Assembly: GCF_001613425.1 (NCBI RefSeq)
Contig: NZ_BDCI01000048.1
Location: forward strand, 62,001 to 126,000
DNA length: 64,000 nucleotides
Origin: Nocardia vulneris
GTDB lineage: Bacteria; Actinomycetota; Actinomycetes; Mycobacteriales; Mycobacteriaceae
Direction: 5' to 3'
The notes beneath the pieces are model-generated. The model had not been told where the DNA came from and made no database searches. It was given only the letters and a program-made list of their open reading frames with translations. Shown here in pieces: positions 37,201-45,015 of this stretch. A program made the position numbers and the translations under genes. Each line of letters opens with the position of its first letter. Position 1 is the first letter of the stretch.

Positions 37201-39864
37201 TTCGAGCGGCAGCGTTACTGGGCCGAGCGCGCACCGGCGGTGCCTGCGGGCGACGACTGCGGCCTCGTCGCCGATCGGCATCCACTGTTCGCCGCGACAC
37301 TGGAGCTGGCCGAGGGGACCGGCTCGCTGTTCGTCGGCAGCTGGTCGGCGAGCACGCAGCCCTGGCTGCGTGCTCACACGGTCTTCGGCGCCGTCGTGGT
37401 CGCGGGCGCGGCGATCGTCGAGATCGCGACGCATCTCGGTCGCCGCTCGGGCACGCCGACGCTGACCGAGCTGACCTTGCACGCGCCGCTCGTGGTGCCG
37501 CCCGACCGGGCGGTGGCGGTGCAGGCGCGGCTCGAACCGCTCGGTGCCGGCCGGCAGTCGTTCACGCTGCACGCCGACCTGGGTGCGGGCTGGACCCGGC
37601 ATGCCACGGCCACGTTGAGTGCCGATGACACTGTCGCGCAAGCACTGTCGATCGCACTACCGCCGGGTGCCGTCGCACTGGACATCGACGAGTTGTATCC
37701 GGAACTCGCCCGGCGCGGCCTCGGATACGGACCAGAATTCCAGCGTCTGCGTGCGGCATGGCGGCACGAGGACAGCCTTTACGCAAGGATCGACCCCGTG
37801 CCCACCGGGGCGGAGCCGAGCGAATTCCTCGTGCATCCCGGAACTCTCGACGCCGCCCTGCACGCCGCGCTGCTGGAACGCCCTGACGAGGACGGCACGG
37901 TATGGCTGCCGTTCCTCTGGTCGGGGGTCAGAATCCACCCGACGCCGCGATCCGGGTCCGCGTTGCTGGTGCGATTGACCGCGGCGGGGCCCGATTCGGT
38001 GCGGATGACCGCGGTCGACGAGTCCGGTGCCCTTGTCGTCTCGGTCGAATCGGTTCTGGCACGCAAGGTTTCGCTGGCACAGTTCGGCGCGGCGCAGGCC
38101 GCGCCGGCGGACTCGTTGTTCCGGTGCGAATGGCAGGCCGTCGACCCGGCCGCGCAGGCGCCGGATCCGGTGGCGGTCGCGACGGTGGGCACGGCGCAGG
38201 TCACCGGTGCGCGTCGGTATGCCGACCTGCCCGCGCTGATCTCGGATATCGAATCCGGCGCGTCCGTACCGGAATTGATCGTCGTCGACCCCGCCGAGGA
38301 CGTCTCGGCGTCGATCGCCGACGTGGACCTGCCCGCCGCCACCGCGACGGTCGCGCACCAGGCGTTGCGCTTGGTCCAAGAGTGGCTGTCGGACAGTCGA
38401 TGGGCCCGAGCCCGGTTGCTGTTCTGCACCCGCGGCGCGGTGTCCGCGCGGTCCGCGGATGTGCTGGATCCCCGGGCGGCCCCCGTGTGGGGACTGGTCC
38501 GCAGCGCGCAGACCGAGCATCCGGATCGGTTCGTGCTCGCCGATATCGAGCCCTCGGTCGATGCGGGCACGCTCGGCCGCGCGATGCGCGCCGGTATTCC
38601 CCAGCTGGCGGTGCGGGACGGGCAGGTGCTCGTGCCGCGGCTGCGGCCGATGCGCGCGCCGGACGGTGGCGCGCCCTGGTCCGAGCTCGACGGCTCGGTG
38701 TTGATCACCGGCGGTACCGGCGGACTCGGCGCCCTCGTCGCCGAACACCTGGTGGCCGAACACGGCGTGCGGCGGCTGATTCTGGTCGGCCGGCGCGGTG
38801 CGCAAGCCGCGGGAGCGCCGGAACTCGTTGCCCGGCTGCGGGAATCGGGGGCCGAGGTCGAGCTCGCCGCCTGCGATGTCGCCGATCGTGCCCAGCTCGC
38901 CGCGCTGCTCGCCCGGGTCCGCGCCGGGCATCGGCTGCGCGCGGTCGTGCACGCGGCCGGGGTCCTCGACGACGGCGTGATCGAGTCGATGACCACCGAG
39001 CGCCTGGACCGCGTGCTGCGCCCGAAGGTGGCGGCGGCCTGGCATCTGCACGAATTGACGGCGGAGCTCGATCTCGTCGCGTTCGTCCTGTTCTCGTCGG
39101 CGGCGGGTGTGCTCGGCGCGCCGGGCCAAGCGAACTACGCTGCCGCCAACGCCTTTCTGGACGGGTTGGCCGGCTGGCGGCGGGCACGTGGCCTCGCCGC
39201 GGTGTCGATGGCCTGGGGTATGTGGGCGCAGCCGAGTGCGATGACCGCCGAGCTGACCGCGGCCGACAAGGCGCGCCTGGCCGGGGCCGGGTTCCTGGCG
39301 CTGGAGCGACCAGCGGGACTGCGATTGTTCGACGCGACGGCCGTTTGCGCTGAGCCGTCCGTCATCCCGCTGGCGCTCGATCCGGTCGCGCTGCGCGCGT
39401 CGGGAATCCCGCTCGCGCCGATCCTCTCGGATCTCGTTCCCGCCGCCGCCCCCACGGCGGCGTCCGGGACGTTCGGCAGGCAATTGGCGCACTTGCGGGG
39501 CAGCGAACGGGAATCGGAGCTGCTGCGGCTCGTCTGTGTGGAGGTCGCGAGCGTCCTGCGCTATCCGTCCGGCGACGCGGTCGATCCGGACCGGGCCTTC
39601 ACCGATCTCGGCTTCGACTCGCTGGGCGCGGTGGAACTGCGCAACCGGTTGAGCTTCGAAACCGGCCTGGTGATACCGACCACCGTGATCTTCGATCATC
39701 CCTCGCCCGCCGCGATCGCGGGCTACCTGCACGACGCGATGTTCGGCTCGGCAGGTGCACCAACGGAATTCGCGACCGACCAGAGCTCGGCCGGGGCAGC
39801 ACTGGATGCGATGGACGCGCTGGACGCCGAGTCGCTCATCCGGCTGGCGCTGTCCGACGACTGA
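34213..39864 (+). CDS. Type I PKS, ACP-KS-AT-DH-KR-ACP (PKS1)
   Basis: 1883 residues. Domains in order: N-terminal ACP (Ser60 in YLDYGYNSLAG), KS (127-560; Cys297, His432, His472), AT (657-960; Ser750 in GHSVGEF and HAFH at 850-853, a malonyl-CoA signature), DH (1023-1290; His1055, Asp1213), KR (1497-1700; LDD at 1585-1587 of a B-type KR; Ser1629, Tyr1642, Asn1646) and ACP (Ser1803 in DLGFDSLGAV). The DH motif HxxxGxxxxP ends in Ala instead of Pro. No ER. It would extend an acyl chain by one malonate and reduce it to the hydroxy or enoyl level. The N-terminal ACP implies loading from outside, and the C-terminal DALDAMDALDAESLIRLAL helix is a docking segment. Confidence 0.93.
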   Translation: MTDTTDDSGSAFAHRVSRSEPGRRYGLCLDLVLTETAALLGCAPNEVVPDRAYLDYGYNSLAGLALTEQLSRATGLELPLTMLFDRPNPAAVAEYLLDRIAPIAPRDSESAVAEKLPEQEGNSDDDIAVVGMACRYPGGVSSPEQLWALVAEGRDAIGDFPADRGWDLARLYHPDPAHLGTSYTRHGGFLSGAAEFDPQFFGISPHDAVAMDPQHRLPLEGAWELFEQAGIDPTSLRGSATGVFLGVCSGDYCYLTREPAAGLEGRWGLGMMDSLASGRVAYAFGFLGPAMSIDTACSSSLVAVHLAAQSLRRGESTLAVVGGVTVMSTPAVHVEFSRQRALAPDGRCKSFADAADGTGFSEGMGLLLLERLGDARRNGHRVHAILRGSAVNSDGASNGLTAPNGPSQERVIRAALADGGLAPADVDAVEGHGTGTVLGDPIEVNALLAAYGRSRSADRPLWLGSLKSNIGHTSAAAGVGGLIKTIMALRHHTLPRTLHVDAPSRKVDWGSGAVSLLTAAVPWPPDRSGRRRRAAVSAFGISGTNAHVIVEEPPAQSVSVPPCPEAETPAVWVLSARTPRALAQQADQLGAWLDAHPDQDPAELARALAETRAQLEHRAALIGTGSAELRTALSSLATGAPSGAVLTGRIRLDRRSTLAVMFPGQGAQYLGMGTELAALYPVFATAYRDVHAELDRHLDRPLDRIIAGTDEPGLLDQTGYTQAALFAVEVALYRLLESFGVRPAYLIGHSVGEFAAAHVCGVLDLPDACLLVASRARLMQALPAGGAMIAVEATEAEIRADLRTAGTDVAVAAVNGPAAVVLSGSTEETTAIAERWSAAGRRTKRLTVSHAFHSQLMAPMLAEFADIAERITVNRPQIPVVSNLTGAPADDFGTAEYWVRHVRDTVRFGAGLAWLTDAGVDTFLEAGPGGQLSVLAKGHLAHSGQDAVVVPTMRPRRSESRTLLTALATAYVGGAPVAWSSGPPASARRLELPTYPFERQRYWAERAPAVPAGDDCGLVADRHPLFAATLELAEGTGSLFVGSWSASTQPWLRAHTVFGAVVVAGAAIVEIATHLGRRSGTPTLTELTLHAPLVVPPDRAVAVQARLEPLGAGRQSFTLHADLGAGWTRHATATLSADDTVAQALSIALPPGAVALDIDELYPELARRGLGYGPEFQRLRAAWRHEDSLYARIDPVPTGAEPSEFLVHPGTLDAALHAALLERPDEDGTVWLPFLWSGVRIHPTPRSGSALLVRLTAAGPDSVRMTAVDESGALVVSVESVLARKVSLAQFGAAQAAPADSLFRCEWQAVDPAAQAPDPVAVATVGTAQVTGARRYADLPALISDIESGASVPELIVVDPAEDVSASIADVDLPAATATVAHQALRLVQEWLSDSRWARARLLFCTRGAVSARSADVLDPRAAPVWGLVRSAQTEHPDRFVLADIEPSVDAGTLGRAMRAGIPQLAVRDGQVLVPRLRPMRAPDGGAPWSELDGSVLITGGTGGLGALVAEHLVAEHGVRRLILVGRRGAQAAGAPELVARLRESGAEVELAACDVADRAQLAALLARVRAGHRLRAVVHAAGVLDDGVIESMTTERLDRVLRPKVAAAWHLHELTAELDLVAFVLFSSAAGVLGAPGQANYAAANAFLDGLAGWRRARGLAAVSMAWGMWAQPSAMTAELTAADKARLAGAGFLALERPAGLRLFDATAVCAEPSVIPLALDPVALRASGIPLAPILSDLVPAAAPTAASGTFGRQLAHLRGSERESELLRLVCVEVASVLRYPSGDAVDPDRAFTDLGFDSLGAVELRNRLSFETGLVIPTTVIFDHPSPAAIAGYLHDAMFGSAGAPTEFATDQSSAGAALDAMDALDAESLIRLALSDD

Positions 39865-39884
39865 TTCGACAGGGGTTGTCCACC

Positions 39885-42800
39885 ATGGCCGTTGACGGTG
39901 ATGAGCTGGTGCGTGCACTGCGCACGACGATGAAGGAAAACGTGCGGCTGCGCGCGGAGGCGCTACGGCATCGCGAGCCGATCGCGGTCGTCGGCATGGC
40001 CTGCCGGTATCCAGGTGGCGTCGGTTCACCGGAGCAGTTGTGGGAGCTGGTCGCCGCGGGCCGCGACGCGATCGGGGACTTTCCCGATGATCGCGGCTGG
40101 GACCTGGCCCGGCTCTATGACCCGGACCCCGATCACAAGGGCACCTCGTATGTCCGTTCCGGCGGATTCATCTCGGGCGCAGCAGATTTCGACCCGCGAT
40201 TCTTCGCGTTGAGCCCACGGGAAGCGATCGCGCTGGATCCACAGCAGCGGTTGCTGCTGGAGGGGACCTGGGAGTTGCTGGAACACGCGGGCCTCGACCC
40301 CGCTGCCCTGCGCGGCAGCCGGACCGGTGTGTTCGCCGCGACGATGTATCAGGACTACACCTGGCTGTCCGCCCAGCACGCGGACGCCCTCAACGGCCGC
40401 TGGGGACTCGGCATGATGGGCAGTGTCCTGTCGGGCCGCGTGGCGTATACCTTCGGCTTCACCGGGCCCGCGCTCACGGTGGACACGGCCTGTTCCTCGT
40501 CACTGGTGGCGACGCACTTGGCGATGCAGTCGCTGCGGCGCGGTGAAAGCGATCTCGCGGTCGCGGGCGGCGCGACCGTGATGGCCACCCCGTCGGTCAT
40601 TCTCGAGTTCAGCAGGCAACGCGCACTCGCCCCGGACGGCCGGTGTAAATCCTTCGCGGACAACGCCGATGGCACCGGCTGGGCGGAGGGCATGGGTTTG
40701 CTGCTGCTGGAACGGCTCGGTGACGCGCAGCGCAACGGCCATCGCGTTCATGCCGTGCTCCGTGGATCGGCCGTGAATTCCGACGGCGCCAGCAACGGCC
40801 TGACCGCGCCGAGCGGTCCCGCTCAGGAGCGCGTCATCCGTGCCGCACTCGCCGATGCGGGCCTGGGTCCGGCCGAGGTCGACGCCGTGGAGGCGCACGG
40901 CACCGGCACCACGCTCGGCGATCCGATCGAAGCGAACGCACTGCTCGCGACCTACGGGCGCGACCGCGCCGCGGATCGACCGCTGTGGCTCGGTTCGCTG
41001 AAGTCGAACATCGGCCACACCCAGGCGGCGGCGGGGGTGGGCGGACTGCTCAAGATGATCATGGCCCTGCGGCACGACACGCTGCCTCGGACGCTGCACG
41101 CGGAAGTGCCGTCCAGCCGGGTGGATTGGGGCGACGGAGCCGTCTCACTGCTGCGCAGTCACCGGCCGTGGCGTCGAGACGTCGCCGGTGCACCGCGCCG
41201 CGCCGGGATCTCCGCGTTCGGCGCCAGCGGTACCAACGCCCACGTGATCGTGGAAGAGCCGCCCGTCACGCCGGCAGTGGAAGACTGTGCCGCGCAGCCG
41301 GATCCCACGTCGCCGACGGTGTGGCTGTTGTCGGCGCGGACCGCAGCGGCGCTCACCGCACGAGCAGTGCAGCTCGGCGCCTGGCTCGACGCCCATCCCG
41401 CGCACCGGCCCGTCGACCTCGCCCACAGTTTGGCCACCACCCGGGCGCATCTCGAATACCGCGCCGCCATCGTCGGTACCGGCGTGGCCGAATTACGCTC
41501 GGCCCTGCGGGTACTCGCGGAACAGGCCGCACCGAAGCGGATGACGTACCGCGATGGCATCGCCCGCGGTACCGGGACGAAGGGAGGCCATCGGGTCGCC
41601 TACGTCGTCGGGTCCGACCGTGCCGGGTGGTCTCGCGCGGTGGCGGACCTACTCGGCACCGCACCGGTTTTCGCCGAGCGGTTCCGGGCCTGCGCCGATG
41701 CGCTGCTCCGCAACGGCGGCGCCGACCTGCGCGCGGTGGTGACCGGGGCGGCAGGTGCGCCACCGGCCGACCGGGACGACGTCGCACGGCAGGGATTGTT
41801 CGCGCTCGCCGTGGCAGCCGCGGCGGTCTGGCAGGAGTATCTGCCGGCGTCGGTACCTGTGATAGACGACAACGTCTGTCCCGCGGCCGGCCGATTCCTC
41901 TCGGGCACTGTCACGCTGGAACAGGCTGCGCGGGAAGTCGTCTCGAACATGTCACAGCCGCTGAGCCGACGCCTCGCCGAACTGGTGGTGGCCGGTTATC
42001 GCACCTTCATCGAACTCGGTCCCCGAGCGAATGGACCAAGCGGCATCGCCGAGCAGGTCGCCGAAACGGACAGTGCGAGAAGGGCAGTCGTGCTGGCGGG
42101 CTTGGCGCCGTTCGACCGCGCCGGTACCTACGACATCGCCGGCGCCGTTGCCGCGGCCTACGCCTGCGGCGCCACTGTCGACTGGTCCCGCCTGATCCCG
42201 CCCGGTCGCCGGATCGACTTGCCCACCTACCCTTTTCAACGCAGCCGGTTCTGGCTGGAACCGGTCGCCGAAACCCCGCCGCCGCCCCCGCAGGCTCCCG
42301 CCGCGAGCGGTCATACGCTCACGGCGCTCCTGCGCCGGGCCGACGCGGCGGGCGATCTTCTCGGGGGAGTCGAGATGCTCGTCTCGGCCTCGCGCTATCG
42401 GCACAGTTTCGATTCGGCGACGCGCGGCGCGCATCCGGGATCGGCCATGCTGCTGTCCGAGGGCGCCACGCCTGTGGTGGTCTGTGTCCCGTCCTTCCTG
42501 GCGGGCTCGGGCCCGCACCAATTCATCCGTCTGACCACCGAGTTCACGACTCGGCCGCGTGCTTTCGCATTGCGGCTACCGGGTTTCGGCAGTGCCGCCG
42601 CGCAGCCGGACTCCTGGCAGGCGGCCCTCGAATCCCTCGCCGACACCATCACGACGGCGTGTGGTGACCTGCCTTTCGTGCTGGTCGGTCATTCGATCGG
42701 CGGGGTGCTCGCGCACGCGCTGACCGATCACCTCGACCGCGTGGGCCGCGCGCCGGCCGGGCTCGTGCTGATCGACACCTTCGACCCCGCTCCCGCACAT

Positions 42801-43106
42801 CGGCAGGCGACCTTCCGCTGGGCGATGCGGCACATCATGAGCCTCGACCCGGGCGGCGTCGTACTCGGTGACGACAATCTCCTGGCGATGGCGAACTACC
42901 TGCGGTTGTTCGACGAATGGCAACCCGCGCAGAGCACTGTGCCGGTCTTGGCGTTGGCGGCGACCGGTACCACGGCTGCTGCACCACCGTGGCAGATCGG
43001 CGGGACGCAGGTGCAGGTGGCCGCCGATCACTTCTCCATCCTGGAAGCGCACGCCGCCGAGGCCGCGCGCGCCATCGAGCCGTGGTTGCGGACTATCGCG
43101 GGGTGA
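39885..43106 (+). CDS. Type I PKS, KS-degenerate AT-TE, no ACP (PKS2)
   Basis: 1073 residues. ATG 39885 is preferred over TTG 39876 because AGGGG lies nine bases upstream. Residues 1-30 are a docking coiled coil; KS (33-455) has Cys203, His338 and His378. The following 300 residues keep the AT linker and the C-terminal FIELGPR strand, but the catalytic GHSxGE is replaced (PVIDDNVCPAAGRFLSG), the FPGQG entry reads RVAYVVGSDRAGW, and the middle subdomain with HAFH is missing, so the AT is dead and shortened. A thioesterase follows (Ser937 in LVGHSIGGVLA, Asp964, His1049). No ACP exists between KS and TE, so this last module must use a carrier in trans. Confidence 0.93.
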   Translation: MAVDGDELVRALRTTMKENVRLRAEALRHREPIAVVGMACRYPGGVGSPEQLWELVAAGRDAIGDFPDDRGWDLARLYDPDPDHKGTSYVRSGGFISGAADFDPRFFALSPREAIALDPQQRLLLEGTWELLEHAGLDPAALRGSRTGVFAATMYQDYTWLSAQHADALNGRWGLGMMGSVLSGRVAYTFGFTGPALTVDTACSSSLVATHLAMQSLRRGESDLAVAGGATVMATPSVILEFSRQRALAPDGRCKSFADNADGTGWAEGMGLLLLERLGDAQRNGHRVHAVLRGSAVNSDGASNGLTAPSGPAQERVIRAALADAGLGPAEVDAVEAHGTGTTLGDPIEANALLATYGRDRAADRPLWLGSLKSNIGHTQAAAGVGGLLKMIMALRHDTLPRTLHAEVPSSRVDWGDGAVSLLRSHRPWRRDVAGAPRRAGISAFGASGTNAHVIVEEPPVTPAVEDCAAQPDPTSPTVWLLSARTAAALTARAVQLGAWLDAHPAHRPVDLAHSLATTRAHLEYRAAIVGTGVAELRSALRVLAEQAAPKRMTYRDGIARGTGTKGGHRVAYVVGSDRAGWSRAVADLLGTAPVFAERFRACADALLRNGGADLRAVVTGAAGAPPADRDDVARQGLFALAVAAAAVWQEYLPASVPVIDDNVCPAAGRFLSGTVTLEQAAREVVSNMSQPLSRRLAELVVAGYRTFIELGPRANGPSGIAEQVAETDSARRAVVLAGLAPFDRAGTYDIAGAVAAAYACGATVDWSRLIPPGRRIDLPTYPFQRSRFWLEPVAETPPPPPQAPAASGHTLTALLRRADAAGDLLGGVEMLVSASRYRHSFDSATRGAHPGSAMLLSEGATPVVVCVPSFLAGSGPHQFIRLTTEFTTRPRAFALRLPGFGSAAAQPDSWQAALESLADTITTACGDLPFVLVGHSIGGVLAHALTDHLDRVGRAPAGLVLIDTFDPAPAHRQATFRWAMRHIMSLDPGGVVLGDDNLLAMANYLRLFDEWQPAQSTVPVLALAATGTTAAAPPWQIGGTQVQVAADHFSILEAHAAEAARAIEPWLRTIAG

Positions 43107-43968
43107 GGGAGGCGGTGAGATGCGCGAATCCCTTGCCCGCGTGCCGCAGTGACAGGTGCCAACCGGACCCGTCGTGCGTGCGTTCGACGGCCAGGCGGGC
43201 TTCACCCGGAATGAGCATCGGTTTGCCGAAGGTGACGTCATAGGTGCAGGCGGCGGGGAACTCGTCCGGTACCGAGCCGAGAACGGCTGCCGCCTGCCAC
43301 ATTCCGTGTGCGATCGGACCGGGGAAGCCGAGGATACGGGCGCCGATCCCCGAGACATGGATCGGGTTGTAGTCCCCGGAGGCGGCGGCGTAGCCGTTGA
43401 CGGTGCGCTGGTCGACGCGCAACGGCGCGCCGGACGGCACCGGGGAGTCGTCGCCCTGACCGTCCGGGCGGGGACCCGCGGGACGCTTCTGCTGTTTCAA
43501 CAGCGTCGCTGTCTGTTGCCACACCGGTTCTCCGGCGGTGGACACCTCGCTGATCAGATCGAAGACCTTGCCCCGCCGGTGATCGCGCAGATCCGCCGAA
43601 TGCACGGTGATCTCCAGTAGCTCGTCGCCACGCAGCGGCCGTCGTTGCTCGATGACGTTGCGCAGGTGGACGAGTCCGGGCAGCGCGAACGGGAAATCAC
43701 GGGCCACCATGAGTCGCATCGCGACCGGATTGGCCAGGACGGACGGATAGGTGAGCGGCAGTGCGCCGGTGTCGGTGAGGCCGCAGGCCGCGCGATACGC
43801 GTCGAGTTCGGCTCGGCGCACGGGCGCGCCGGCCAGCGTCAGTCTCGTGTTCGGCAGTGTCTGCGGCCGCGCATTGAGGACCGGGATCGGCAGCGCGCCG
43901 ACGAAGGCACGCAGATACAACTCGCCGATCCGAGGTCTACTCGACAGCTGCTCGGTGGATGAACTCAT
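43093..43968 (-). CDS. MaoC-type double hotdog dehydratase
   Basis: 291 residues. The C-terminal hotdog carries the hydratase signature ASGDYNPIHVSGIGARILGF (Asp and His catalytic). The N-terminal half is the degenerate hotdog seen in eukaryotic hydratase 2 and mycobacterial HadAB-type fusions. It would dehydrate or hydrate a 3-hydroxyacyl thioester. Its 3' end overlaps the PKS2 3' end by 14 bp on the opposite strand, so the two operons converge here. Confidence 0.85.
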   Translation of the reverse strand: MSSSTEQLSSRPRIGELYLRAFVGALPIPVLNARPQTLPNTRLTLAGAPVRRAELDAYRAACGLTDTGALPLTYPSVLANPVAMRLMVARDFPFALPGLVHLRNVIEQRRPLRGDELLEITVHSADLRDHRRGKVFDLISEVSTAGEPVWQQTATLLKQQKRPAGPRPDGQGDDSPVPSGAPLRVDQRTVNGYAAASGDYNPIHVSGIGARILGFPGPIAHGMWQAAAVLGSVPDEFPAACTYDVTFGKPMLIPGEARLAVERTHDGSGWHLSLRHAGKGFAHLTASLTPR

Positions 43969-43997
43969 GGGGCTACCCGTTCGTCGTAGTGAGCCGG

Positions 43998-44990
43998 TCA
44001 GGACGGCGTGGGCAACGGAGCAGCTCCGTGCTCATGCTCGGGCACCGCGTATTTGCGACCCACCCGGGTACCGTCGCGCCAGCTCTGTGGCCGGGCCAGG
44101 AACGGTGTGTCGCCGAGCGCGGCGACGTCGTCCACGAGTGCGGTCAGGCGGCGGTGTGCGGTAGCCGACGAAGCCGCGCCGAGGAATTCGGCGGCCTCGG
44201 TGCGCAAGCCCTGCGAAAGCGATTGGCTCGCACCGAAGTAGACGCTGTGTTTCACCGCGCGCACGGCGGTTCTGGGCCGGGTCGCCAGCCGAGCCGCGGT
44301 GGCGCAGGTGTACTCGAGCAGTTCGGCCGGCGGTACCACGGCCTCGACGAGGCCGGCCTGCAGTGCCTGCCGCACGGTCAGGGTGGCGCCGTCGAGCAGC
44401 AGGTCCAGCGTGCGCGCCGTGCCGAGCATGCGCGCGAGCCGCTGACTCGCGCCACCGCCGGTGGACAGCCCGGCCAGGATCTCGATATTGCCCAGGACGA
44501 TGCGTGCGTCGTCGGCGGCGCAACGCAGATCGCAGGCGAGTGCGAGCTCGAAGCCGCCGCCGAGCGCCGGACCGTTGATCGCCGAAAGATACACCGCGCC
44601 TGAGCGATTCATCCGCAGGATGGTCTGCCGCCAGCGATGTGCCCAGACCGCGCCGACACCCGCGGCGCCACCGAAACGTTCCGCCGCGGTATCGGCGCCG
44701 GGCAATCGCAGGACGAGATCCAGCGCGCGCACACCGATCTGCAGCAGGGGCGCAGGCAGCCGCGGCGCCATCGCCGAAGTGTCGCGCAGAGCGGTCGGTT
44801 CGGCGTGCCCGAGGAACCGGCCGTCCACACCGCCGGTCAACACGACGGCTCCGACCGAGGGATCAGCCTCCACGGCCTTCGTCAGCAGATCGAGATCGCG
44901 GAGGAGGGCGGCGGTGACGAAGTTCGACGGCGGAGCGGCGTAGCGGGCGATGACCACTCGCCCGGTCTGGCTCAGTTCTAACGTCTCCAT
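43998..44990 (-). CDS. Enoyl-CoA hydratase/isomerase family protein
   Basis: 330 residues. Crotonase fold with oxyanion segment INGPALGGGFELALACDLRC and SVGAVVLTGGVDGRFLG. The second catalytic position GNIEILAGLSTGGGASQRLA carries one acidic residue, so the outcome (hydration, isomerisation or other crotonase reaction) is uncertain. An insert around residues 70-110 makes it longer than typical family members. Co-directional with the MMPL and MaoC genes. Confidence 0.82.
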   Translation of the reverse strand: METLELSQTGRVVIARYAAPPSNFVTAALLRDLDLLTKAVEADPSVGAVVLTGGVDGRFLGHAEPTALRDTSAMAPRLPAPLLQIGVRALDLVLRLPGADTAAERFGGAAGVGAVWAHRWRQTILRMNRSGAVYLSAINGPALGGGFELALACDLRCAADDARIVLGNIEILAGLSTGGGASQRLARMLGTARTLDLLLDGATLTVRQALQAGLVEAVVPPAELLEYTCATAARLATRPRTAVRAVKHSVYFGASQSLSQGLRTEAAEFLGAASSATAHRRLTALVDDVAALGDTPFLARPQSWRDGTRVGRKYAVPEHEHGAAPLPTPS

Positions 44991-45015
44991 CGGAAATCAC
45001 TCCCTTGCAACGGAT

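Noticed and set aside
37657..40029. Minus-strand open frame of about 790 codons opposite PKS1
   Set aside because: Antisense shadow of the DH-KR-ACP region; no ribosome site and no recognisable domain.
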